Source: Alloascoidea africana
Taxonomy: Eukaryota; Ascomycota; Alloascoideomycetes; Alloascoideales; Alloascoideaceae
Direction of reading: 5' to 3'
Length of the DNA: 60,916 nucleotides
Assembly (NCBI GenBank): GCA_030581615.1
Contig: JAKTTT010000090.1
Location: forward strand, 1 to 60,916
The notes beneath the pieces are model-generated. The model was not told where the DNA came from. It saw only the letters and a list, made by a program, of their open reading frames with translations, and did not search any database. Below are positions 51,263 through 60,916 of the stretch, piece by piece (position 1 is the stretch's first letter; each line of letters begins with the position of its first letter). Both the position numbers and the translations under genes were made by a program.

Positions 51263-54200
51263 ATGCCGTTTCTAGATCCATACTCCTATGTGGCGCCCTC
51301 GCGTGTCAAGACACTGATATGTCCCGCAGGCTACATTACACAATCTGAGTTTGATCTATATGTCAACCAGATCCTCCCTGTGAACGAGGTGAGGCTGGTA
51401 GATGTAACCCCGGATCCAAGACCTGAGCGGTGTAAGTATTGCATAGAATTGGAACCAGAGTCTGCCAAGTGTGAATTTTTTTCCCGCTAATAATCTCTCC
51501 TAGCAATGTTCAACCCTCAGGGATACCCCAACGGAAGGGTCTTTTATGACTTTCAGTTGAACGGGAACGACAATGAAAATATCTTTCTACACGATTTCGA
51601 ACCTTACAGGAAAACTCTAGTGGTATGTTCAAAATTGTCTTACAAAAAAGTTCTCCCATTTTAACATCTGTATGTGCGATATTTGACAGATTCTTGGAGT
51701 CACGACCTATAACGAAATTATCAAAAGCGCTGGCCAGCTGGTTGAAATTCTGAACCGAATGAACAGAAAATACCCTTCTGCAATAGTCCACAAACTACTT
51801 GTTTTCAATACCCCTAAAAACCTTCAAGACTCTTTAAAGCCAGTAGGCGTTAAGGCCAAGAATGTATTCCATATCCCTAATGACCACGAGGGCAGAGCAC
51901 TAACTGGAATGGAAACCATACTGTGCGATATAACCACCGATTTCCTTGCAGAGCTGGCTGTAATGGCAATGTCTTATGAACCCGTCACGATAAGATCTCC
52001 AGTGGCTGTTGAGAATGGAGACCTCATTTCTTCAGGGCACCGAAGCAGTACTTATTTTGCAAGCCCCCAGTCCTTTGGCTCGTTCTCTTCAGTATCCAGC
52101 AAGAAGCACAAATCACAGTCTTCGAGTTCCATTTCCATGTCTATTTCTACAGACTCGTCGAAATCATCGGCCTCGAATTTCCTGCTCTCAAGCTCTACTG
52201 AGAGAAGACACGCGAAAAACAAAGGGCGCCTAGCGAAAATAGTTGCAAATTGTTATCTCCTGGCTGGAAGATATACCTCTGCCCTCAAACAGTTTTCTGA
52301 ATCTGCAACGCTGCTAAGATCAGCGGGAGACTATTTATGGCTGGGTTCAGCATTAGAAGGAGTAGGAGTCTGCATAGTTCTGCTGTCCTTTTTACGAGCA
52401 CCTTTCACAATACCCTCGATTCTCCATTCCACCGCTTCAACCACCACTGTAACTGCGCTAGCAAATGCCCTATCTCCCCATAATTCACCTAGAAGCTCCT
52501 TGTCCAACACCGCCAACGGGGGGGAGGTTCTTGAAGAGGTTGCACTCTTGGACGTGATTCCTGAATTGACAAGCAGAGTTCTTACCTACTACTCAATGTC
52601 TCAAAGTAACCCTGAGGATACATGTCCTCAACTTGTTTACTGTGAAACTATTTTGCGGTTTTCAAAACTACTTACAGTCGCACATGTATGTGGGGATATA
52701 ACAAGCGAAGGGCTGGACAATGTCGTGCGAGGTATCCCATTGAGCAAAAAAGAAATGCCTCTTTATGCACCTGTTATCTCCAAAGCGTTTATTGCAAGCC
52801 TCCTTAACAAAATACAGGCCACAAATCTGAAAAATCTAGATATCTATTCCCAGACTGCTCTTTACTGTGGCCTGATATCCATATACTCCAGTCTTGGATT
52901 TGAAAGGAAAAAAGGATTCATTCTGCGCGCACTATTTCTTGCCATAAGACCAAAGTTGTACCAAACGGGTCTTGCAGAATCCGTTATGGGCTCAACTCTT
53001 ACCCTCACCCAAACCCGTAATGGGTCCTCGCGTCCAAAATCGTATGCAAGCTCGTTATCACAGGTTGGTAGTGATCTTGTTGGTGGAGACAATGGAAACG
53101 AATTGCTCGAATTGCTTATATCCATGGCCGATATTTACGGTTCCGGCGATATAGCAGAGGTGTCTTCAGGTGGGAAATTTGGATGGGCCAAGTTAAGAAT
53201 TGAGATACTTAAAACCTGTATCACGGTATGTGAAGCTCTTCCAGATTATCAAGGTGCGATTGAGTTTAGTAGCACACTGCTGGCGACTTCTGGCGACAGG
53301 TTAAGCTCTAGTGAGCAGCTCAAGTACTTTGCAGTCATTAGCAATGCTCTTTCAGTGAGCCATAAGCTGGGCGTCACCTCGATTTCTGCTCATTACTGGG
53401 ACCCATATTTTGTTAGAGACATAGCTCTATCTCCTCCAATCCAATGGATGATTCCAGTAAGGAAGACAATGCCCAAACACTCATCAACCAGCAACACAGG
53501 AGGATCAGTTTTATTTAATCCGTTTGCCGAACATCCAAAACATATTGAAAAAGAGATGGTGCTTGTTGAAAATGAAAGAGCAGAGTTTGTTATAGTATTG
53601 CAAAACCCTTTTTCATTCGACGTTGAACTTTCTGAAGCCCAGATCCTCACAGAAGGAGGTGTTATATTGAAAAATATTTCTATTAATACTGGCGGTGTTG
53701 GTGCTACAGCTTTGGAAGATAAAAAATCAAACTATTGTCATCAGGTTGTACCAGCATTTGCGTTATCAGAACTGAAACTGTCAGTTATACCTGTGGGCAA
53801 TGGTCAGCTTAAGATAACCGGTGCAAAGCTTACTGTTAAAGGCTGTGCACCAAATGATTTCCTTATTGCTCCCGAGCGACCTGTTCAGGAACTTGAGAAA
53901 ACCAAAGTTATTGGCATTGACAAACGAGATAAAGACATACAGATGCAGAAAAACACGTTTCAGGTTGTTTCAAAGACTTTAAATCTTCCGGTTATTTCTC
54001 CTCAACCGTTGCTATCAGTGGTGGATGTATCTTTAAACCATGGCTGGCTCATGCTACTGGAAGGAGAAGAGAGCAAGTTTTCAATCACAATTTTTAATTC
54101 CTCCTCTGTCAGTGTCAACTTTTTATCGATAAATTTTACAGATTCAACTATAGTGCCTTTACAACAGGCACTAGAGAAATCTAAAGAAATACCCACATGG

Positions 54201-55739
54201 GATATTTATGAGATTGAGTATTTTTTGCTCAAGAAAAAGTCTTTAGCATGGTCCAAGTCCATAGAGAGTGCAGACTCAACGTTTGAAGTTGGACCACAAA
54301 CTTCACACAAGTTTCAATTTGATGCATTTGGAAAGCGAGGTATGAAAGATGCGGCAGTTCGTATTGAGTATGCGAACATTGATGATGGAGATGCGAAAGC
54401 AGTGGCTGAGCATGACAGGTATGTGAGAACCATAACGGTCCCTCTCAACATTACTGTAAATACCAGTGTTGAATTGGTCGGGTGTGATCTTATTTCTCTA
54501 AAATCATGCTATTTGAGTTTGACGAACGGAGCATTTCATCCTTCTTCATTGGAATACAACCCAAATAATACCTTGTCGAGTATTTCACTGGATACGCTTG
54601 GATCTGATGTTGATGTTGATACTCAAATATGGAAATTTATGGATATGACAAGAAGACAAGGGAAAGAAGTATCTGATTATTGCTTGTTAATCGTTGATTT
54701 GAGAAACACTTGGGTGAACGACCTAACTGTGATCTTGGAAAGCTGTGATGAGCCTTTCTACAGCGACGAGGCAGATGACCAAGTTGTGGAGTATAATCCA
54801 AAATCAACTTATAAAATAGAACAAACAATTGACCCTGGTCGTACAAATAGGTTCATTCTTCCACTAAAGCGAATAAGATTCGACCAAGATCAAGTAACAA
54901 GACAGATCCCCAGCCTTCGCGAAAAACAATTCATCCTTGATCAATCATCACAAAATGAACATGGCTATTTTCTTCGGGAGGCATTTTGGTATAGAAAAGA
55001 GTTACTGAGACATCTGCGTGGGAAATGGGTAGAAAGAAAGAGATCAAAATCAAGTATGGATGAGAATGTTCGATTTGGAGAGGTTGAGCTAAGAGGGCTA
55101 CGATTATCACAAAGTATGGTAAATGTGCTTCAGGTTCCTGATGTGAGCATCTCAATGACAATCACAGAATCCGAGCCGGTATCTGTTGACACTGAATTGG
55201 AGATGAGGAACGGATCGCCGTACTCAAAACTGGTTGAAAACCCCAAACCTACGGAATCCAACGAATCAGAAGACGCTGTACTGGTTAATCGAGGCCCTCA
55301 TTGGGAAGTCAAGAGGGATAAATTTGTGACTGTGAAGGCCAAAATTTCGAATAAAACTGCTAAACCCATTCTGGGTTTCTTTCGTCATATACCAAATGTG
55401 GCGGTGAATTCTAATGGGCATAACTCAGAAAGTGTTGTAAACGGAGGAGGAGGTAGCAGTAACACCTCTCAACGGTTTGGAACTTTGGGTGCAAATGATT
55501 CTTTGGATAGACAAATCATGTACAATGGGGTTTTACAAACTGTGATATCACCAGCAATTGAGCCTTTTACGGATCGGATAGTGGAACTTGGGGTTGTCTT
55601 TCTGGAGAAAGGCGAATATGAATGGGGATCAATGTTTGAAGCGGTTTCCACTGACACCACCGGTGAAAACTACAAAGGCACTGTAGCCACACATGTTCAT
55701 TACACGCAGAGAGAGCCTTTGGCAGTGAAGGTGATTTGA
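51263..55739 (+). CDS. TRS120: TRAPP II subunit Trs120, two introns
   Basis: Exons 51263-51431, 51504-51622 and 51690-55739 give 1445 residues (1289 in Saccharomyces). Trs120 is specific to TRAPP II, the Ypt31/32 exchange factor at the late Golgi. The N-terminus MPFLDPYSYVAPSRVKTLIC, followed by GYPNGRVFYDFQL and HDFEPYRKTLVILGV, matches Trs120/NIBP. A helical region (ANCYLLAGRYTSALKQFSESATLLRSAGDYLWLGSALEG) follows a Ser-rich linker, and the C-terminal half is built of beta-sandwich repeats. The two short introns are 72 nt (GTAAGT…GCTAAT…CTAG) and 67 nt (GTATGT…GACAG); joining restores RPERSMFNPQGYPNG and LVILGVTTYNE. ORF calling alone would start at 51759 and lose about 120 residues. Confidence 0.9.
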
Positions 55740-57995
55740 TCTGGTGAACGAACTTGGTGTATAGTAGGCTAGGTCTTGTTCGATTATTACTAGCATTTGC
55801 TTTTTTTTTTTTGTGTGTGTGTGTATCAAGAAAAAAAATAGGTTATGTCTTTGAAGTTTTGGCAGTAGATTCAAATCGATTTTGTTCATTCTTGTGTACC
55901 ACAACCCACCGATTATATTCAGAAACATGAATGCGGTTATTTCGGCTACGCTAGTCACTTGGAGTTACCGCATCTCTTCAGTTAAAAGCTTTTGGGGATG
56001 GATGCAAGAGAGTAGGAATGCGAATTTTTTGGAAAAGCATAAGGGAATACATAAAATAATGGTAATCATAGAACTCACTGTAGAGATAAGCAGACTATGT
56101 TTCTCCAATGGGGTTTCTCATTTTTAAAACATTAAGACTGTTTGAATTATATCAGAAATGTCCAACGTATCATTAGAGGGAACACAAAGTTGCTAGTTAT
56201 GTTTTGACCACGTACTATCAAAAGGCAAAATCTTCATACAAAGCTTTCCTCTACCACTTTTCTCAGTATTGAACAACCTATACGCTGCATCCATAAGTTT
56301 TGTAGCGCACTCATACCAGTATGCCACTATTTGGGAAAGTGCACAATAAAGAACTTGAGAAACTATTTTTTTTCCTCAAAGGCCTTACATCTAGATGCGT
56401 TCATTTCGCCTACGTTTTGGCGGGGTCTACTGAACTTCACAGCATATCGCTCATACTCGTTTGTCTAGGCAAGTCATGACAAAGGGTGTCATTCAAGGAG
56501 AAAGTTCTCCTTGCCTCCATTCGCATAATGCTGAAGCTAACTCCAAATTATACGTTGTCATACATAGTATCTCCTCATGGGACGTAAATATTAAAGAAAA
56601 AGAATCAGGAACAAGGAACCAGAATTGATGGAGGAATACTGAGAATTTTTACTTAGTTTTTTTGTAGAAAAGACAATATTTTGATGATTCCCAAAGACAT
56701 ATAGATCTAAAACGTTACTATGATTAAAAAATAGTATCACAAAACTTTCAAAGGCTTCATCTTGCGGTGCTAAATTTTTGTTGTCATAGGCAATAGTTCT
56801 TGCCTATTATATATGGAAAATACTGATAAAAGTCAACCGAAAGAAATTTCTGCGCTCAAACAATAGAAAGGCGCGAAAAAATGCGGTGCTCTCTCCAAAC
56901 AAAGCATGTCACAACCAACACTTCAACATCTTTGTGAATATTTCCACGATTCTATAAGCTATTAAGGCATAAGCATAAGTTTTCTACTGGCGCTGTCATA
57001 TTTGGTGTTTCCACTTTCTCTAGCAATTACTGTTTCTATCCAAATTAATCTGTATTTTTTATTCTCGGGTCTTTAAATGTAGTCAAAGGAAGCGTTTCTC
57101 ATATATAGCACTTGATGTTATCCCCCTCCAAAAGCCCTGATTTTTAAAGGGGACAATGGGGAGGACACTTTTCAAAGCAAACTTTAACCTTCTCTTCAAC
57201 GTGAATACCAGTATCACTCTGCATAAACTCCAGTTGCCTATCTTCCAAAAGGCATCTTTGTCTTCCTTGAAAACATTAAAACGAAAACCAAATAATCCAA
57301 AAGACTATAGGTTTTTCTAGTTTTTTTAATAACAGGATGATATCGATAATGTAACTTAAAGGTGTGATAGATCGAATACACAAAAGAGTAGACTAGATGT
57401 TGTAAAACAAAAAATGTTCTTATCTTATGGCTGATCCAGAGCGACAAATGTCCTTTTACAAATCAGCAAATCATCACTGATATTGAGAATTTTCCAATAT
57501 TCGAAGCCCCCCTATGTTGCGTTAAGCAAAGTAGTGCTTGTTTTTCATGAACGCTACCACGCAGAGTCTTGGTATGCATACGAGAGCGTCCCTGCATATT
57601 ACAATCCAAATCTACAAGACTGAAATGATGGCAATATACTCATGATGATCGATAAATCGGTAACAATGTTGATAGAAAAAATGCCAAATAGAGGAAAAAA
57701 GAAAATACAGAGATTCCAGTTGATATATTGAGTTAAGCTATTGTTAAAAAGCCACAACAGGCAAAAAGAGTATCTTAAACTGAAAATCCTTTCATAATTA
57801 ACTACTTCCACAGGAAAGGAAAGTTTAAGAAATACAAAGTAGTGACAGAACAAAGAAAACAGGTTTTTTTTTTACATATATATAAGAAGGCTAGGGAGGC
57901 ACTTCCCTTTCCTTGTAAATTTTTTTTTTCTTCCCAACACTAGCCGCACATTCTTCACTGATCAAAGCCAGTCTATTGTAACATAAATTTACAAA
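55740..57995. other. 2.3 kb gene-free stretch, the longest in the window
   Basis: A GT run (55813-55824) and poly(T) follow TRS120. No frame exceeds about 85 codons. On the minus strand at about 56490-56220 two frames carry short protein-like patches (one about 45 codons containing YWYECATKLMDAAYRLFN), broken by stops and frame changes; the family is unknown. The right end holds the lipase promoter with a TATA box. Confidence 0.45.
57877..57885 (+). promoter_or_regulatory. TATA box of the lipase gene
   Basis: TATATATAA lies 119 nt before the lipase ATG and is followed by a pyrimidine-rich leader. Confidence 0.55.
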
Positions 57996-59216
57996 ATGAG
58001 ACTTTCTTCAGCTACAACCCTAGGGTTGACGGCTATGACCCAACTTGGCTCTGTGTTTAATTTGAACAGTTTCCAATACCATAATCAATTAATGGAAGAC
58101 TTTGACTATTTCGCTGCAATGAACAGCAACTCTTACTGCTTATTTACGAATGGGTGGAACAGCTCAGATGCTGGTTGCCCTCTCTTTTGTGAAGACGAGA
58201 GGTTTCGCTCGGTTGAAGTTCTCCCACCTTTTGTCCCAAAGGAACCCACATCTGCTGCAACAGCGGCCTTGTTCTATGTCGATCATGTTCGTGGGCTTAA
58301 CATAATCGATTTTAGAGGATCGGTGACCGCCAACAACTGGTTGGTTGATTTAGTTACCATCCCCGTCAAATATGAGCACCTTCCGCAAGGTCCTAACGGC
58401 ATCTCAAATGAGATGGCCCAGCTTAAAGAGTGTGAGGATTGTAAAGTGCACCAGGGATTCTACCAGTCTCTAATCGAAAGTTTTGGGCCGGTAGAGTCCT
58501 TTCTCGAGCAGATGTCAATAGCCTTCCCCACACACAAAACCTTAGTTATGGGACATTCCCTGGGAGGCGCACTGGCCCAGTTGACAGGATTGGAATTAAA
58601 ACTGCGAGGATATGACGTTACTGTTATGACATGGGGGTCTCCCTTGGTGGGCAACGACAACTTTGCCAGGTATTTGGATTCTCATTTTGATCCAGAGGAA
58701 GCATTAGAGGGGTTGGAGAACGGGGAAATTACTGGAAACCTTAGATTTGTCCACCATCAGGACATTGTAACAAAGATTCCTATTGAGCCCATTTTCAGTC
58801 ACGGCGGTCTTGAACTCTACATTACCTATCCCGGACTTCCTCAAACTAGTGCTGACATTTTTGTGTGCAATCCTAACAGCGATGAAGATTGTCATCAAAA
58901 CTCCTTCGAGGCTACAGCCTCAGAACTGGAATCAGCGGCAGAGGATGAAAGAACATTATTTGAAATTGCAACAGCCGCACATAACTACTACTTTTATAAT
59001 CAGATTGCTTGCATTCTACAAGATACTCCATATACAAACTTGATCAAAGGTCTTTTCACTACATTGAGAGGAAAGAAATCGAAGTTTGACTATTCAAATA
59101 CGAAGGAGATTGAACACGGCGTTGAATCAAAGGTGCGGGAATTAATGGAAGAGATAAATGTGAGGTTTGCTAAGGCTACTAAAAATGACAAGACAAACAA
59201 GATCGAGACGATCTGA
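57996..59216 (+). CDS. Secreted class 3 (Rhizomucor-type) triacylglycerol lipase
   Basis: 406 residues, single exon. A likely signal peptide (MRLSSATTLGLTAMTQLGSV) leads the protein. The alpha/beta-hydrolase core shows the oxyanion-loop region NIIDFRGSVTANNWLVDL, the nucleophile elbow GHSLGGAL with Ser188, the acid HHQDIVTKIP and the histidine region AAHNYYFYN near residue 330, so the catalytic triad is complete. Cysteines (CPLFC, CEDCK, CNPNSDEDC) suit an extracellular, disulphide-bonded enzyme. A short charged C-terminal tail follows. Saccharomyces Lih1 (YJR107W) is a relative. Substrate range is unknown. Confidence 0.88.
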   Translation: MRLSSATTLGLTAMTQLGSVFNLNSFQYHNQLMEDFDYFAAMNSNSYCLFTNGWNSSDAGCPLFCEDERFRSVEVLPPFVPKEPTSAATAALFYVDHVRGLNIIDFRGSVTANNWLVDLVTIPVKYEHLPQGPNGISNEMAQLKECEDCKVHQGFYQSLIESFGPVESFLEQMSIAFPTHKTLVMGHSLGGALAQLTGLELKLRGYDVTVMTWGSPLVGNDNFARYLDSHFDPEEALEGLENGEITGNLRFVHHQDIVTKIPIEPIFSHGGLELYITYPGLPQTSADIFVCNPNSDEDCHQNSFEATASELESAAEDERTLFEIATAAHNYYFYNQIACILQDTPYTNLIKGLFTTLRGKKSKFDYSNTKEIEHGVESKVRELMEEINVRFAKATKNDKTNKIETI

Positions 59217-59573
59217 ACTATGGAAAGGTTCAAGAGAGTGGTTCCAGAGATAAATGAAAGGTTTAAGGGAGGTCTGATGAACATGAGATTTTTTAAGATT
59301 TTTTGTAGTTGTATAACGATTCTTTTTATGTGATTGAGGATACTGTAACTTATTGGAGCGTAGAACCAGATCGGAGAACGCATATGTTTCATCGTCAACC
59401 AAAACAAGCGATTTGCCCTGTCCAATTCCGCCTACTGAATACTTCAGGCAAAATTCGTAATTCACTTACAATAATACGGCATGAATTCTTAGTACGCATT
59501 CTTGATATATTTTCTTATCGAAATTACTCGTTCATACACAATTATCTTCAACAACCAGCCAGAATTAAGAAAC
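59217..59573. other. Convergent 3' region, lipase and eEF2
   Basis: About 360 nt between stops. No ORF of note; presumably both 3' UTRs. Confidence 0.5.
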
Positions 59574-60916
59574 TTAGAGTTTATCATAGTATTCCTCGTA
59601 TCCAGGAACAACTTCCTTCATTCCGTGTCTCTTTCTGGCTGCGAGCACAATCTGTCCAGGTTTCGTGGTTGCGTCAACTGGGTTTCCACCCATGGTAGCC
59701 CAGTGGTCGAACACCATCTGTGGGAAGGCCTGTCCACCAGTGGCTTGTCTCAATTCACCTGTGAAACCGAAAGACTCGTTAACAGGCAAGTAGGCCTTGA
59801 CTGTAAACAGAGGAGTACCAGGTCTCTGCTCTTCGGAGATGACTTGACCACGCTTCTTGTTGAGGACAGAGTAGATACCGCCAATGGCGTTCTCTGGACA
59901 TTGGATCTCGACCAAGAAGACTGGCTCCTGGATTCTGGGCTCGGCCAAAAGGACGGCAGCGTATGTAGCACGTCTCATCGTGGGGATGATCTGACCACCT
60001 CCTCTGTGGATAGCATCAGCGTGAAGTGTAACATCCAAAATGTTGATTCTGACGGATCTCATGCTCTCACCAAAGATTGGACCCTCCTTAGTAGCCCACT
60101 GGAAGGCAGCAACGACGGAATCCTTGATTTCGTTCAGGTACTGAACAGCCTTGGTCTGGTCAATGACCAAATTGGCACCAGTACCTTCGGGACCAAAACA
60201 CCAGATCTTTCTGGCATCGGTAACATCCCAGCCGAATTCGTCGGCCATGATACGGGCACGGGCCTTGAAATCGTCTCTGGGAGAGATCTTTCCGGTCTCA
60301 ATGGCAGCAGCGACTTCCTCATCAATAGGAGCAGCCTTAAGGTAGATACGGTTGTGCTTGTTAGGAGACTTGGAGAGAGCGGTCATGGAGGACTCGGCCT
60401 CGACAGTCTCTCTGTAAGCGACAACTGGAGGGGAGATTCTCAATGGGATACCAGCGTGGTCCTCTTCCAAATCCTTCAAGCAAATTTCCAAATGCAATTC
60501 ACCAGTACCGGCAACAAGATGCTCACCGGACTCGGACATGCTGGTGACGACACAAGGATCGGACTTGGACAATCTCTTCAAACCTTCGACCAACTTGGGC
60601 AGATCGTTGGCGTTCTTGACCTCGACAGCAACCTGCACGACAGGGGAAACAGAGAACTTCATGACCTTCATGTTGTGGGCTCCCTCGTTGGTGGTAAGAG
60701 TACCAGACTTGAGCAAGAACTGGTCAACACCGACCAAACCGACAATGTTACCGGCAGGACAGTCATCAATAGGCTCGACGAAACGTCCCATCATGAGAAC
60801 AGTTCTCTGGACGGCCTTGATGGTCATATCATCCTTCTTTCCAGGAACGTAGTTAGGACCCTGGATTCTGACCTTCATACCGGATCTAACAGTACCAGCG
60901 AAAACACGTCCGAAAG
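59574..60916 (-). CDS. EFT2: Translation elongation factor eEF2, C-terminal half (runs off the window)
   Basis: The last 446 residues of eEF2 (842 in Saccharomyces), open to the window edge. eEF2 is the GTPase that moves tRNAs and mRNA through the ribosome. Present are domain II ([31 protein letters not shown]), domain III ([20 protein letters not shown]), domain IV with the diphthamide histidine loop ([15 protein letters not shown]) and domain V ([16 protein letters not shown]) to the invariant end GYEEYYDKL. Strongly biased codons agree with very high expression. The symbol follows yeast usage; EFT1 and EFT2 cannot be told apart. Confidence 0.95.
   Translation of the reverse strand, partial: FGRVFAGTVRSGMKVRIQGPNYVPGKKDDMTIKAVQRTVLMMGRFVEPIDDCPAGNIVGLVGVDQFLLKSGTLTTNEGAHNMKVMKFSVSPVVQVAVEVKNANDLPKLVEGLKRLSKSDPCVVTSMSESGEHLVAGTGELHLEICLKDLEEDHAGIPLRISPPVVAYRETVEAESSMTALSKSPNKHNRIYLKAAPIDEEVAAAIETGKISPRDDFKARARIMADEFGWDVTDARKIWCFGPEGTGANLVIDQTKAVQYLNEIKDSVVAAFQWATKEGPIFGESMRSVRINILDVTLHADAIHRGGGQIIPTMRRATYAAVLLAEPRIQEPVFLVEIQCPENAIGGIYSVLNKKRGQVISEEQRPGTPLFTVKAYLPVNESFGFTGELRQATGGQAFPQMVFDHWATMGGNPVDATTKPGQIVLAARKRHGMKEVVPGYEEYYDKL

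Overview
The window is nuclear DNA of a budding yeast (Saccharomycotina). Twenty-seven protein genes have clear fungal families. CTG must be read as leucine at conserved sites (for example the DLWSLG stretch of the kinase at 28.7 kb), so this is not a CUG-Ser yeast. A CIA30 gene implies respiratory complex I, which Saccharomyces lacks, and there is a NAT-family uric acid/xanthine permease. I infer 31 spliceosomal introns in 16 genes, many with GTATGT/GTAAGT donors and CTAAC/TACTAAC-like branch sites. Together this fits a methylotroph-type lineage (Komagataella/Ogataea-like), but the species is an inference.

Layout. 0-5.7 kb is gene-poor and scarred: the 5' end of PMA1 (minus), a head-to-head inverted decayed copy of the same PMA1 leader and start, a decayed RQC2/TAE2 gene (minus) and 1.7 kb with nothing recognised. 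5.7-16.6 kb: purine permease, PH-domain protein, CDC8, APS2, ILV2, a cyclophilin-H-like gene and a small hydrophilic protein. 18.3-27.7 kb: RPB7, MRP20, a TB2/DP1/HVA22 (REEP) gene, ISN1 with seven exons, RPS4 and CIA30. 28.7-32.6 kb: a divergent AGC kinase and PNS1. 32.9-41.5 kb: MTR10, SME1, a protein ending in a PP1-docking-like motif, PET123 and MUS81. 41.7-55.7 kb: an inositol/sugar transporter, RVS167, a SAC7/BAG7-type RhoGAP, PUP1 and TRS120. 58-60.9 kb: a secreted class 3 lipase and the 3' end of the eEF2 gene.

Most genes are conserved housekeeping genes in no obvious functional cluster. Several divergent pairs share short promoters (ILV2/cyclophilin, RPB7/MRP20, RPS4/CIA30, MTR10/SME1), and each of these four carries a TTACCCG Reb1-type site. 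ILV2 also has two Gcn4 sites and CDC8 an MCB box.

The most notable features are the PMA1 palindrome with its pseudogene, the RQC2 pseudogene, and ISN1 with a GC-AG first intron followed by a 14-nt exon. I saw no CRISPR array, tRNA, rRNA, retroelement or DNA transposon that I could support, and no convincing new multi-gene system.
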